Below are positions 11,199-24,439 of a DNA stretch of 64,000 bases, piece after piece. Made by a program: the position numbers and the translations under genes. Below the pieces are notes generated by a model. That model did not search any database. It was not told the DNA's origin and saw nothing but the letters and a program-made list of their open reading frames with translations. Location of the stretch: contig NC_081183.1 in NCBI RefSeq assembly GCF_029867415.1, forward strand, positions 11,280,404 to 11,344,403, in the 5' to 3' direction. How positions within the stretch are numbered: position 1 is the stretch's first letter; each line of letters begins with the position of its first letter. The stretch comes from Vicia villosa. Taxonomy: Eukaryota > Streptophyta > Magnoliopsida > Fabales > Fabaceae.

Positions 11199-11499
11199 TA
11201 TTTAAATATACATAGCGTTGAATCCAAACCCATACATTGCGGATAGACGACCAAGATCAATAAATACAACAAATATCAATAAATAGAACCACGATCTAGA
11301 TCCTTTAAAAATGAAAATACGATGATGTTCATTTTAGGATAGTCTACCAACATCAATAAATACGTTTCACATATATTGCGTTGAATCTAAATTCATATAA
11401 ACTCAAGTTCAAACCAACACACCTAGTTATGGGGAGAATACTAAAGTTATTATTAATCAATAAGTGCATATGTGCATGTGTCAAATCAAATATGTTGGT

Positions 11500-12788
11500 T
11501 GATACGGTGCTTACACTCATATCTATACTCAAATACTTATACTAAATACTATTCACCGTATTTATATGGTAAACAATATTTTTTTATTAAAAAATAGATA
11601 TTTTATGAACAGTATGAGAATAATGTCAGTGAACAGTGTCCATGAACAATATTTATGAACAATGACTTTTAATAACAAAATAAAATTGGTTAATGCAAAG
11701 TAAAAATTTAGTTAATAAAATGATGAAGTAGTTTAATAAACACACAAATATTAAAAATAATTTATAGTAGTAAAATAAAGTTTGTTAATGAAATATAAAA
11801 AACTGGCTAATGAAATTATGAAGTTGGTTAATAGATTACCCAAATATTTAGTTGTTATGAAGCTGGTTAATAATATTTATGAAGTTAGTTAATAAAGTTA
11901 TGAAATTGGTTAATAGAATGTCCAGTTTATTAGTAGTTATAAAGTTCATTGATAAAAAAAAATATTTTAAAAAATATATATATTATTATAATATTTCACT
12001 GTTCACTATATTGGTGAACACTAAAACACAATGTAAGAGTAAGAATGAGTCTAAGAATAACATTTTTCTTTCAACTGATATTAGTGTATGGTATTGAACA
12101 TGCAAGCAAAAGAAGAAGAAAAGTACTTTATTTCATAGGAAAATGATATGCTTACATCTAGATTCAACACCAACACCAACACCAACACCGTAGATTTGTA
12201 CATTCGGCATATAAGTTTTATTTTTTTAATATATTATCCTGTCTTGATTTTTGTGTCAGAATATTTTTCTCTCTTAGTACGGTGTAAAATACGTGGTGTA
12301 GAAAAAAGTTGTAAGTATAGCATAGCTATATTTCATAAGTATGCTTTTTTACACCAATACTTATACCGTATACACCAATATCTACACTATATACCGTTTA
12401 CCGTATTTATACGGTGAACAGTACTTTAATTAAATAATAGTATTTTTAAAAAAAAAATTAAAATTTATTTTATAACACAAATATAAGATTGTGTTGTCAT
12501 TAACCAACTTCACAATTGTATTAATCACAAAAATATAAGTTATTACACAATTATTTTACTTATAATTCATTAACCACTTTCACTATTTCATTAACCAATC
12601 AAATACATACAATTAACTATCTTTGACGCTAAATTATTGAAAGTATTAACCAACATTTACACTTCATTAACCAACATTTACACTTCATTAACCAATTTTA
12701 TTTTACTATTTAAGTTTTTTTATATTTGAGGACTTATTAACCAAATTATTAACAGTATTAATCAATTTTATAAATACGATTAATCAAA

Positions 12789-12831
<43 letters not shown>

Positions 12832-13000
12832 TTTTCATGTTAAAATATATATTAACTAAACTTTGAACTGTATGTACTAAATTTTAACATTTCATTGACG
12901 AAAATAGTTTTAGTAAAAAAAATTATAAAAATAAAAAATACTATTTACGTCTACGGTGTGGTATAAAAATCTAATATAAAAATATAATTTTTCTTTCATA
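11500..13000. repeat. AT-rich repeat region with opposed GTTAATGAA / TTCATTAAC motifs
   Basis: The left half (11690-11900) carries many copies of ttggttaatgaaat-like phrases. The right half (12490-12780) carries many cattaaccaactt-like phrases, the reverse complement. Phrases such as accgtatttatatggt (near 11555) and accgtatttatacggtgaac (near 12400) also recur. This suggests one or two AT-rich foldback or TIR elements, but ends and target duplication could not be fixed. A (TA)n run lies at 12793-12828. Confidence 0.4.
12793..12828. repeat. (TA)n microsatellite
   Basis: About 18 uninterrupted TA dinucleotides. Confidence 0.9.
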
Positions 13001-13282
13001 AATCTAATAAGAGGAATTGAGCCAATATATACAATAGTAGGTTTTAACAATGTTAGTTACAACTTCTAATAGAAAGTTGACAAACCAACTAACCGTAAAG
13101 GTAATTCTAACTAGCTAAAATGATTAACAATGTCGGTAGCTCCCTTTAAATTAGACTATGTATGTTACATAGGTCTTATTTGAAAAGAATAGAATAAAAA
13201 ATAGGAGAATTTACTTAGTGAAGATATTTGTCAGCTGTGAAGTAGTGGGAACAAATAGCAAGTGAATGAGGCTCGATTGAGG

Positions 13283-13592
13283 CTGTGTTTGGATTGGCGG
13301 TGAACATAATTGAGTTTGGTAGAATTGATTTTAACATAATTGAGTTTAGCAGAATTGATTTATGTTTGAGATACATTTATGTAAAAGTGATTTGAAGTAT
13401 AAATTTCAGTGTAAAAATTATCCTCAATCCATTCTGGAGGTAGAAGCTACAAATTTTAGCTTCAAGTAAAATCAATTCTAGAGGCAGAATCAATTTTATT
13501 TTTAATAAAACAAACACTTCAAAATCACTCAGAATCAGTTCTATACCTCTAGAATTGATTCAGGGTCTTCCAAAAGCCAATTCAAACATGCT
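13283..13592. mobile_element. MITE-like element with GTTTGGATTGGC ends
   Basis: The left end tgtgtttggattggcgg is mirrored on the right by gccaattcaaacatgc (reverse complement gcatgtttgaattggc), about 310 bp apart. Inside are repeated aattgagttt..gaattgattt phrases. No coding capacity. The target duplication is uncertain because the right end abuts the outer LTR insertion at 13591. Confidence 0.55.
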
Positions 13593-14175
13593 ATGTGTAA
13601 CACCCCATTTCTACCCGGCAAATATTCAAGAATCAGAGTTTCAAAATTTCTCGACAAACAAATGAGGCGTCACATATTCATTTAACAATAAATCACTTCA
13701 TCGCATTTAGCGGATACATAGCACTTCTTTAATTCATTCAAACAATTGCTTAACATATAATACTTTCAAACAGAATAATTTCTTTTATGAAAACATGGTG
13801 GAATCATAGTTCTCAATCTTTGAGTCAACTAAGATAAAACAATAAACAACAACATCATAAACATCATAGGTATATCATAAAATGGTCCCCCCGAGTGCTA
13901 CGTATCAGAGCGACAGGCGACTCGATTAACGGAAACTAAATCTTCATACTCGAACACCTGCACGTTACCAATATAAAGGCAACGGCGAACAAGAGAAAAG
14001 GGTGAGATATCAAATCGTATAAGTGAGCGCATGATAAATTGTATATTAGGATTCAGGCATATATAGATATTACATCGCAAGTATTAACATTGCTATACAC
14101 TTCATGCTTTCTCTAACTCACAAATCTCACATACTTTTCATCTCACCACAAGTCACAGCACTTCATATTCACATC

Positions 14176-14178
<3 letters not shown>

Positions 14179-14254
<76 letters not shown>
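14179..14254. repeat. (TA)n microsatellite inside the outer LTR
   Basis: Some 38 TA dinucleotides in a row. The Ile-Tyr open frame over it is an artefact. Confidence 0.95.
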
Positions 14255-14256
<2 letters not shown>

Positions 14257-14629
14257 TCATTTACCTTGCAAGCTAATTCACGCTACATCACAAGTATAAG
14301 TCACAATTATAGTCCCCAAAACATCACCGCATATAAGTCATACATTTAGTCACGAAACATTACATATAAGTCACACATCTAGTCATAAAACATCACATAT
14401 AAGTCACACATCTATTCACCAAATATCGAATATAAGTCACACAAGACATGTTCAGTTAATTGCATTCACAAGTATTGATATCATCATACTATTCATAAAA
14501 TCATCAATTCACATTTTCACATACTTCCATCATTTAACAAGTCACAAAATACAATCACGATATAGTCACAAAACGTCACAACTATAAATCACATATGACA
14601 CATGAGACATGACTCATGTATATGCATGT

Positions 14630-16703
14630 TGTAACACCCCAAATCTACCCCTCAAATAATAAGAGAAATCAGAGTATAAAACATCGAAACAAGCAACAAA
14701 TTTGAGGCATCACATATTCGACTTAAACAAAACTACAATTCATGCTCAAGGTACATGGATACATAACACTTATATCGGAGGAAACTCATAATTCATTGAA
14801 CATTTAAATCCAAACAAACATCATCATATTGCAGCGGAATTCAAATAACAACATAATATCTAAATCAACATATGTCCTTGCCAACATGGCACAAGATGTC
14901 CAAAAACGTCTCCACAATACACAACATCAAGGTTCAAGAAAAGATAATCAACATAAAACAAGACATAAGCAAGTATCGCAAACATTCCCCCCCGAGTGTT
15001 ACGTATCAGAGCATTGACACACCGACTCGAGCTATAAGGTACACGGCTACTCCACGTCGTTACCTGCACGTTACCAACGGAGGGTAACATTCAAACATAA
15101 GGGGTGAGATATCATTCATTATAAAGAAACGTATGATAATATTCTAAGCAAGAGAAAAGATCATACATTGGTCACCACTTCTCATCCCCATACTCAATAC
15201 AATGATTTCACAACACATAATCAACTTAAGGAACGATAACAATATCATCAATTCAACTATGACTACATATACAATTCGCAAGTAAGATTCCACACAATCG
15301 CAACAAGCATCTCATCATCAAGTCACCACATCATAATCAAACAAGACTCGAATGCAATTCATATGTGACTCGACTCATGCAAATGCACGTGGTACCATTT
15401 GGAGTAAAACTCCCACGTCTCAAGATTTGCCATTGGGCACACTGTCGCTAATTGCCAATAAGGCCACCGTCACTTTTTACCATTAAGGCCACCGTCTCTT
15501 TATGCAATGGATGTGACTCACTAAATGCAACATCCATACAAACACGACATTCACAAATACATCACAAATACCGACTAAATATCATTACTTTTATAGTAAT
15601 TCACCACTTCTCAATCACGTCGCTACGTTGCATCATCATACAACAACACACCACTTCACCACACAAGTCATAACATCACACAAATACATTTAAAGAAGGA
15701 TTCAAAAAGGTTTATAAGCATTCCTAAATCATATTCATTAGAAAGGTCTCAATTATAGCTTCGCATAGGTTCAAACGGCACTTAAAAAGGAGTTACGGTT
15801 CAAAAGTTACGTCATTTCAAAGTATAGGAAAAATTCTGTAAAACAGGGTTCGCGGTGCCAACAAGGTTCGCGGCGCGAACTGAGCAAAACCAAAAATCCC
15901 CAACTTTCTGCCAAGCAGTTCGCGGCGCGCACAAGGGGTCGCGGCGCGAACTGAGCAGATCCAGTTTTTCCCAAGTTTCTGCCAAGAGGTTCGCGGCGCG
16001 CACAAGGGTTCGCGGCGCGAACTGGCGATTTCAGAAACCCCCAAAACACAGAAACAGCATACGAAACCCATTCAAAAACCCCTAAACTCAACCCAATCAA
16101 GTTGGAAAACACCAAGCATCACGAATATCAGTATAATACATGTTATAGACACAATTATAACACCTATTATGGGTCTTCTAACATCATAACATCTTCAATC
16201 ATGCTTAGATTCACAATTTCATAGAAGTCAATTGTAAACTCTAACAATCTCTATTCAATTTCTACACAATCATGGATAACAACATATAATCAAAACCCCA
16301 CCCAAAACATCATCATACATCCCTTTAGCATGAAAGAATCCCACCCTTACCTTAGGTTTTGAATTGAAGCCAACTCTATCTTCAACCTTGAGATTCTCCT
16401 CTTTCTCTTCACTCTACTCTTTTCTTCTTTCACCAAAAACCCCAAAATGACTTCTAACTTCTATTTCCTCTAAAACCCTTGTTTTAGTTAAACCCTTACT
16501 ATCTTAAATTACCAATGGGCTCTAACTAACACCCCTCACTTACTAATACCGAATTAGGCCCAATAACTCTCCTAATTTATTAACTTATATTATTTACTAA
16601 CAATTCCCAAATAAAACAACATAAAATCAACCAAGCATATAATTAACACATAGATCACAATTAATTCACATAAATAAGGAATTAAAGAAAAACGGTCGTT
16701 ACA
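14630..16703 (-). mobile_element. Inner nested solo LTR, reverse orientation
   Basis: This 2074-bp copy starts tgtaacaccccaaatctacc and ends aaaaacggtcgttaca. The exact 5-bp duplication catgt lies at 14625-14629 and 16704-16708. It is inserted inside the outer LTR, so it is younger. It shares ccccgagtgttacgtatcag (near 14994) and the ggtgagatatc phrase with the other two copies. Near 16380-16500 are the CT-rich and aaaccc runs typical of the transcription-start area of such LTRs on the opposite strand. No internal genes. Confidence 0.8.
15847..16024. repeat. GC-rich tandem repeat with palindromic core gttcgcggcgcgaac
   Basis: Inside the inner LTR the phrase ggttcgcggcgcg followed by either aactgagca or cacaagg recurs five or six times, with a compound period near 80 bp (near 15865, 15918, 15940, 15989 and 16009). 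It is strikingly GC-rich in AT-rich surroundings and rich in CpG. Open frames on both strands (15807-16115) are by-products of the repeat. Confidence 0.65.
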
Positions 16704-18788
16704 CATGTGGTACCAATCGGAGCTTCAGCCCCCATCACCAATTGCCAATTCAGTGCATAAGGCATAAGCCTTCGTCACCAATTTGTCAATCCAGGCCGTC
16801 ACTAATTTTCCAATCCAGGCCGTCACAGAGTATGCATATGAAATGTGACTCGACAAACAAGACATACTCATCACAATCACACATCTTCACTAGGCATACG
16901 CCCACGTTACTTATAATTACCAATTATTAGAGGTAATTCAACGTCACAATTAATCATTCATCTTCACATAGAAATAAACTCATCACGACATCATCATCAT
17001 GTTTCGGCATATCACGGCAAACATATAACTTCACATATTAACTAAATCATCACAACAATCATCATTTATCATTTACTTCACAAAATATTCGTCACAAGGC
17101 ACACGCCCATATCACAATCATCAATTCATAAAAGATATTAACACTTCACACATAATACAACAACTTCATATGACAACAGAATAATTCCGACAATTCACCA
17201 AACCAACGGTCGATATCATTAGCAAAATAATCACCAAGATATCCACAACAATTCTTAAGGTATGATCACAATTCGATACCGGTTAATCGAACATAATTCA
17301 ATTACTTCACCGATTATCCGATTCATTCAGTTAAATTCACTATTTACCGTCATACCAAAATTTCTATGTTATTTACTAAATTCCAAAGCATGATTACGGT
17401 CAAATTCTTAAGATACCATTATTTACCGATAAACCGAATGATTTATCTAAATGCAAGTTTATTCCAATTAAATAGGCTTATTGAAAAGTAATTCAACCAC
17501 TAATTTAATCGACCGATTAATATCACAGTTTCCACAAAATAACACCACCACGTTAATGTACTAATTAAACTTAGCTACCATGTCAATTTTCATCAAATTT
17601 CGGACAACTAATTATACCGTTTAATTCGACTATTTCGATCAAACGGAACAGTTTAAAATACATTGGTTCCATAATTCCTACTGTTTCATAATTACATACA
17701 ATTACATTATCTACTGGTTCATTATATATTACTAATGCTTGCTACTATAACCCATATTAATCCTATTAGACATTTACTACTTCATATATATACCTTCCAC
17801 TAAATAAAAGGAAAATCATGTAGTTAGGTACTTATGTGAAAGGATCACGTCTGCCAAGACGGTAACATATGGAACACACGTGAGAATTGTATCAAAATAA
17901 ATAATAAAAAAAATAAATGGTGAAGTAACTTAATGGAATAGAATAGAGACAAGTTACAAAAGTGAAAGTAGCTTGCCGCCCGTCATTGGACCTTTTCATT
18001 TTTGTCGGTCACCACCGTGCTTGTCGGCCGTCTGTTCCCTTACTAAATTTGTTTTACTAATTTCATTTCCATTACTCACATGAATTCAATTTCATACTCA
18101 CGTTTGATAACACAATTTAGCATTTCCAATTTACATGAACAGTAACAAACGGCAAAGACAAAACACAGAATTCCAGATTTCGGACAATTTAACACAACAA
18201 CCACAAAACCTAAATATCTAATTTCCAGCAACAATTAACACAAGCAAATGCAATAAATCTACACACCCAATTTCCCCACATACAATTGTTCATGAGCCCC
18301 ATTGTAGGAAGAGAACCCCACCCTTACCTTATCAATTGAAGCAACTCAATGGATCTCCAATTGCATCTCCAAGCTTCTACTCTCCCCTTCAAGACATAGC
18401 CTCCTTCTCTTCTACTCTTGTTTTCCCCCAAATGAGAACACTCCTCTTCTCAATCTCTAAAACCCTATTTAATATTCCAATTGAGCTTAACATATAACAA
18501 GTCTTCTTTATTATTCTCCACAAACCAATTTAGGCTCAATAAGATGAATAAATCCAATTAAATCAAAATATCACTTTTATTAAATATTCCAATAATATAA
18601 TAAATTCCGACTTGTAAATAATATTATTCCTAATATTATTCTTCTACCATTCGACTAAAATCTGACTTTTAACTTAATAAATTCAAATACGCTTCTTAAA
18701 ATAACATCCAAATTCGACCATATCCAATCTTTAAATCCTTCGATAATTTAATTAACCAATTTAATTAAATTCGGGGCGTTACACTATG

Positions 18789-19054
18789 AATTTTTTTTTT
18801 AAATGTTGTTTTAACATTCATTTGATGAACTATAAGATCATTCAAAAGGCTAAGGCGGATGATACTCTAATTAATTTCAATCTTGCTAATGGTGCATATG
18901 TGTCGAAATAATCAACACCTTCCTTTAGTATAAAGTCTTTTGCTACTAATATAGCCTTATAGGTGTTTAGTGTATCATAAATATAATACTTCTTTCTAAA
19001 CACTCACTTGCATCTAATGGGCCTTGATCCTTTACCCAAGTTTGGTTCGACATA
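18789..19054 (-). pseudogene. Copia reverse transcriptase fragment
   Basis: Minus-strand translation, with two stop codons, gives the copia RT signature in order: a GSRPIRCK-like block, then YKAILVAKDFILKEGVDYFD and TYAPLARLKLIRV, then MNVKTTF. In the family these are the KWIFRRK, YKARLVAKGF, YAPVAR and MDVKTAFL blocks. The fragment stops at the outer LTR insertion. Gag, protease and integrase parts are missing. It is a dead remnant. Confidence 0.7.
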
Positions 19055-19079
19055 ATTGAAATTTTTGCTTCTTTATGTT

Positions 19080-19954
19080 AGAATAAGTTTAATTCGTCAA
19101 CTAATCCTTGAAGTTTTGATGATAACAAGTACATTTGTATGAATAATAATTTTGTGCTCTAACTGTTTGTTTAAAGTTGCAGATTTTACTTATAGATTCT
19201 TGACTCTAAGTATGTAAATTGTGGACTCTGGACAAGTGGAGTTCTAGATTCAGAACAAGCAACTCTGAACTCTGGGCAATCAAAATGCACTCTAAACTAT
19301 TGAAGAAAAAAGTGTTTATAATAAAAAATATGCTTCTACAAAGCATCAAGTCGTCTATTGAATAAATATTATTCAGATAGACTCTGATAGTTCAAGACTC
19401 CACATTTTTCTAAAAATTGAAAACTTACTCTGATCGAGCTTTATTTCAATCTATGAATGATGTTGTCTTCAAAGGTGAATAAAGGGATGTGGAGGACATC
19501 TTAGGTTTAGTCAAAAACCATATCCTAGGACCAGTTGACTATTTCTTTTAAGGAGAAGGGTAACTTAGAGTCGGAGGATTGAAGCTCTAACCCTTTCTAT
19601 TACATTTCCAAATTGCGATTTAGTTGTTGGGTTCTTGTGGTCCTTTAGCCTTTTGTTCTTTAGGCTTAGAACTTCTTGTGTTTCTTTTTATTCAACTTGC
19701 TTATAAGAAAATTAATTCAATACGATAACATTTGCAAGTTGATGATCCATGGACACAATATATTTTCTTCATAAACACAAGTTTGTAATCAAACCTCTCA
19801 TTACATACTTAAGATCTCACTATCTCCTAACCTAATCAAAACATCATAGGACTCTATAAGATTACTAAAAAATCAACCAAAAGTTTAACTTAGAATACAT
19901 ACTACAAACACATTATTCATTAATTACTTTCTCATTTAATACAAAACCCCCACT
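19080..19954. other. Intergenic DNA downstream of the KCS gene
   Basis: No coding frame was recognised. The last part serves as the 3' flank of the KCS gene. Phrases such as gttttgatgataacaagtac look like part of a dispersed repeat, but I cannot assign a class. Confidence 0.3.
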
Positions 19955-22480
19955 TCAAATTGAAACATCACAAGGAAAATCATGAACCTCATCATTCCAA
20001 GGATTAATCTCCTTAACCGGATCAACATTCCTTAATGCACGCCAAACCGCAGTATTACACTTAAATCCAGAACCAAATGCAATTTGCCAAACCCTATCAC
20101 CTTTTCTTATTCTCCCCTTAGCTTCACAATAAGCCAAAACATACCAAACAGAACTACTTGAAGTATTTCCATATCTATAAAGTGTCATCCTTGAAGGCTC
20201 AATTTGCCAATCACTTAATCCAAGAACTTTCTGTATCTCATCTTGAACAGCTTTTCCACCAGTATGAATACAAAAGTGCTCAAAACACAGCTTAAAATCG
20301 GGCGTATAAACCTTCATATTCTTGTTAAAGCACTTTTTAGCAACAAATGATAAAGCATATTTTAGTTGCTCTAACAAAGGTAACACAGATTTTCCAAGTG
20401 TTATGATGTTTGCTTTGAGTGCAAAACCTGCTGCACCCATTAGCTCTTTTGAAAGTGATATTCCTGTGATGTTGTTTGTCTCATCTTCTCTTTGAAGGAT
20501 TGAATTGTAACATGAGTCTTGTGAACCTTTGTGTGTGCGAACGGTGTGTTTAAGGTGATACTTCGATCGGTGAGAATCCGATGAAATGTTCGAGAGTAAG
20601 ATCGCGGCACCACCTACCCGAAATAGACAATTCGATACAAGCATTGATCTGTTGTTTCCTAAGTACCATCCGCTGTTGATGTTTTCTGTGCTCACTACCA
20701 AAGCATATGAGTTTGGATGAACCTATGAATATGAATATGAAATAAAAAATAAATATATTAAAATAAAGTTGAAAATTATAAAATTATAAAATTATATATA
20801 TTTTGTTATCGATAAACAAAGCGGTAAAAACCAGTACTACAAACTCACACACATAATCGTAAGTATCGGGACTCAAACCCTAATAATCATGTTCAATCTT
20901 ACATTATGATAGGAAAATACTAGTACTAGTAGTAGTAGTGTTGATAATGAGAAATTATTTATGGAGCATTGATTGGTTAAGATAGAGTAGTTTGTATGTT
21001 TAATGTTTGATGAGTTATAGTTTGGATTTACATTTAAAGCAATTGACAATGTTTACCTATACGAAATAAAGGCATCACAGTATCACACTATCATGTGTTT
21101 TAATGATGTACTATTATTAGTTTGTGTTTTATGTATAGTCTATTATCAGTGAATATTCTAAAATATATGATAAAAATATTTTAGTAAATTTTTTTTAATA
21201 TATAATTATTTTTATTAATTGATGTAAGATTCAAGTGTGTGTGAGAGTATGATTAAGTCTTATAAGGTCTATGATTAAATAAAATTTTAAATTTATAAAA
21301 GAGGTGATTTTTACCTATACAAATATTTTTTTATGTATAATTATTTTACAGAGGCATGTGAAACCGCCCTACTAAACTATATATTATCTCTATCTTTAAA
21401 TAAAATACATTTTAAAAAAATTATTCATATAATAAGACTAACATTAACTTTTCTTCATATTAATTATTTCTATTTAATTATAAATATTAATTCTCTTTCA
21501 AAAATATATTTTATAAAATATTATCAATTATAATTTAACATTACTAGTATTTTTTTATTTTTGTACTTCATTTCCTAAGATCCAATATTTATAATACAGA
21601 ATAATGGATATTTTGCTTCAAATGACCCGTCTTCAATTTATTTAAAATTATAACAATAAATTTTAATTTGTTTGCAACATAAAAACAGTACTTTTTTCCA
21701 ATATTATTCAGTAAAATCACAAATATTAAATTATTTCAGCTGGCTATAAGGATGAAATATAACACTATGACCCCCAAAAAATAATGCTAATAAAATAAAA
21801 ATAAAATAAAAATAAAATAAAATAAAAATTATTTGTCTAACCTGTAGGAGCTGTTTGGCAAGGTCAATAGCTATGAGTCCAGCACTACAACCCATACCAC
21901 TTAAATTATAGCACAAAATTCGATCCTTTAGTTTATAATGGTTAACAACCATAGCACTTAATGAAGGTGAAGGATTGAAAATACAACAATTTGTTATAAG
22001 AATATCAATATCTTCAACCTTCATTTTTGTCTTCAACAAAAGCTCATCAATAGCACCAAAAATCACTGCCTCAGTCTCTTTTCTTGCTTCCATAAGACAA
22101 ATATTTGGAGGAATTATCAACAAAGATTCTGGCACATAAGTTTTATCACCAAATCCAGATCTACTCATGATTTTCCTTTGAAAATCTATGCTCTCATCTT
22201 TGAAATGCCCTCCACATTTTGATTTTTCTATAAACAAATCCTTACTACAAGTGGTTTTAGGAAGAGGTTTGTAACATGCAAAATCTACTAGATATATATT
22301 TTTTGAGCATTTCTTTAGGTAAAAGGTTAAGATAGATGTTATTAATAAAAACCATAGTAGGAGTGAGAAAATGTTGCAAGACTTTAATAGTGTTTGGATA
22401 TTTAGAAACTCTTCAATGATAGAGAAGAAAGAACTCTTGGATTGAGATAAGAAAAGGAATGAGATTGAAAAGATACTCAT
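19955..22480 (-). CDS. 3-ketoacyl-CoA synthase (fatty acid elongase), 468 aa, two exons
   Basis: The exons are 22480-21842 (213 aa) and 20722-19955 (255 aa plus stop). They are joined in phase 0 by a 1119-bp GT..AG intron (cag|gttaga ... catag|gttcat). The enzyme condenses malonyl-CoA with a long-chain acyl-CoA, the first step of very-long-chain fatty acid elongation at the ER. A hydrophobic membrane segment lies near residues 38-56. The active-site Cys is Cys198 ([10 protein letters not shown]), with His366 ([11 protein letters not shown]) and Asn399 (YGNTSSSS). The spacings Cys-His 168 and His-Asn 33 equal those of FAE1-type enzymes as I remember them. The exon junction falls inside [16 protein letters not shown], a conserved family block. 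The C-terminus has [13 protein letters not shown]. All catalytic residues are present, so the gene is probably functional. The length fits short KCS members (about 460-480 aa); the subgroup is not assigned. Confidence 0.93.
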
Positions 22481-22524
22481 GATGTTTTGGATATATGCTC
22501 ATGGTTCTTGTGTATAGGAGCTTT

Positions 22525-22535
22525 CCTATTTATAG
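22525..22535 (-). promoter_or_regulatory. Putative TATA box of the KCS gene
   Basis: The minus strand reads ctataaatagg about 45-55 bp upstream of the start codon at 22480. The 5' leader would therefore be short (about 15-25 nt). Confidence 0.55.
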
Positions 22536-22644
22536 AAAAATGTAATATGAACAAGGAGATATTTAATTTAGGGTTTAACATTATTTATTACTTTTTTAAA
22601 TCCAATTGTTTTTTTCTTTTGAATATTTAGGTTTAAAAAATTAA

Positions 22645-23125
22645 AGGTTAAATGTATTTTTGTCTATATAAATATTTCAAATTTGATTTTAATTATAAAC
22701 TTTTCTTTTGAATAATGGTTCTTTTAAAAAAAATTGTTCACCTTTTTTATTCATGTTGTCTACTTTCTCTAACGAAAACTGACGTGACACTTCATGTTAC
22801 ACGCCACGGTCACTTAAAATCAACATCATGCTTGATTAAAAAAATATGTTAGATTATAGAAATTACAAACCTCACTAAATCTGAAAGCATGGACCTCATT
22901 TTCAATTTCAACGCAACTAAGGCTTGTAACTCCTACAATCTAACACGTTTTTGTAGTCAAGTATGATGTTGATCTTGAGTGACATGGTGTGTCGCACCAG
23001 CTTTTGTTAAAGCAAATGAGCGGCCGAGATAAATTTTTTTATGAAGACCATTAATTAAAAGAAATTTTTGTAGAGATTAAAATCGAATTTTAGAATATTT
23101 ATAGGACGACATACCTATTTAATCA
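22645..23125. mobile_element. Foldback/TIR element upstream of the KCS gene
   Basis: Almost the whole 480 bp is an inverted repeat with arms of about 230 bp. Examples are ggttaaatgtatttttgtct against the reverse complement of the right end, and atcaacatcatgcttgatta (near 22822) against its mirror near 22950-22970. It is non-coding. The ends resemble the ggttaaata..ttttagtccctataaat family seen again at 26362. It starts about 110 bp beyond the KCS TATA box. Target duplication not resolved. Confidence 0.6.
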
Positions 23126-23129
23126 AAAA

Positions 23130-24430
23130 CTAATCTTTAATTTAGCTCATACTATTTTTTGTTGTAAGTAAAATATTATATAAGGGAGAACTAAGAGTTA
23201 TCCAACTCGATTACACGAAGAGGCGAGAAGATCCGAAAAAAAAGAATAATTACAATTCAATTAAAATTACAAGAGAAATAACGATGGATCCTTGCTAAAC
23301 TATAAAATTTTAAATTTTAAATTTTTTTCTAATATTCAAAACAAAAATATAAAAGATCATTAAAAAAAAAACTAAAATATTAGACTTGAAATTAAACAAA
23401 AATATAAAAGATCGTTAAACTAACTTTGGACTTGAAATAAAAAAAAAATTGCTCTAACAATTTCATATTAAATGTTGATTTTAATAATACTACAAATAAG
23501 CCATACTTGTGCTTTTTCCTGCATGACATTGTTTTCACATATAAAGTGCTTTATATTGAGTAGAACTGCACATGCTCTTTACGTATATGTTACACAATTT
23601 TAATGAATACTAACTACCCAAATTAATTGCTCCTCAACAAAAATAAAAAATCTATTAAAAACATTATACTAATTTAAACTTTCTTTAAATATTATAAGGA
23701 CCAGATTATTAATATTTTTAATTTCTCACTGAGCATATAGGTCTTCATAGTTTTTGACATTTAATAACATGTTTTTTCTCTTGTACCCCATCTCTGCTAA
23801 GGTGCAGGTACATCACCCAAAATATTTATTGCAAAAATAACTCACATGACCTAAAAAAAAAGTACTAAATGAAGAATAGACTTAAAATGAAACATATATC
23901 AAGGTGCGGATCATTTTATGGGCAAAATATATGGGTCCTTCTACTAGTGTGGATAGTGGGACCTTTTTTATGCTTGTTCTGTAAGTTCTTTGACATTGGA
24001 ATTTTGCTCAGTCTGCTCTTCTTTTCCTAGTTGCTCTTCCTGGTTTTCTATCATTTTTGTTTTATTGCAAATCTTTGGAGATTTGATGTTAATTCTATTT
24101 GTTCTTTAGGTTTTATTTGTAGTTGTTGGTGATCGGTTTGGTGTTATGAGATTTTGATTAGACTTGTTTTTAAAGTATGACTCATAGTTATAAAAAAAGG
24201 ACATGAAGCGTGCTAGCGCAAAGACCTTAGAATGAATCGTATTGATTTGTAATATTGAAATTTGGATTCATTTAATTATTAAGATAAAACTTTAGTTGTT
24301 TTTTAGTCACATGTTTAGGCACATTTAGCTAAACTACATAAACAAATATCGTGTTTATTATTGTGATTCGTGTTTTAATTTTCTCTTTTGTTACTAATTT
24401 ATGTTCTAACAATTGGTATTTGATGATGAT
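23130..24430. other. AT-rich DNA, possibly including the 5' LTR of the copia remnant
   Basis: No coding region. The last ~450 bp before 24416 is T-rich and ends in ttctaacaattggtattt, which resembles the end of a copia LTR plus a decayed tRNA-Met primer site (normally tggtatcagagc). The LTR start was not found. Confidence 0.3.
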
Positions 24431-24439
24431 TGTGTCTGG

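Larger units (their letters stand above)
13596..18783 (-). mobile_element. Outer solo LTR (TGTAAC..GTTACA family), reverse orientation, interrupted by a second LTR
   Basis: The element begins tgtaacaccccatttctacc at 13596 and ends aaattcggggcgttaca at 18783. The 5-mer ctatg flanks it exactly (13591-13595 and 18784-18788). Removing the nested copy leaves about 3.1 kb. Read on the minus strand it starts TGTAACGCCCC and ends with GTTACA. Shared internal phrases, such as ccccgagtgctacgtatcag near 13890, link it to the copies at 14630 and 45184. No gag or pol is present, so it is a solo LTR left by unequal recombination. Ty3/gypsy assignment is inferred from LTR size and TG..CA ends, not from protein. 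Confidence 0.75.

Noticed and set aside
14104..14349. Frame with a long Ile-Tyr run
   Set aside because: Translation of a (TA)n microsatellite.
15807..16115. Overlapping Arg/Ala/Cys-rich frames on both strands
   Set aside because: By-products of the GC-rich tandem repeat in the LTR.
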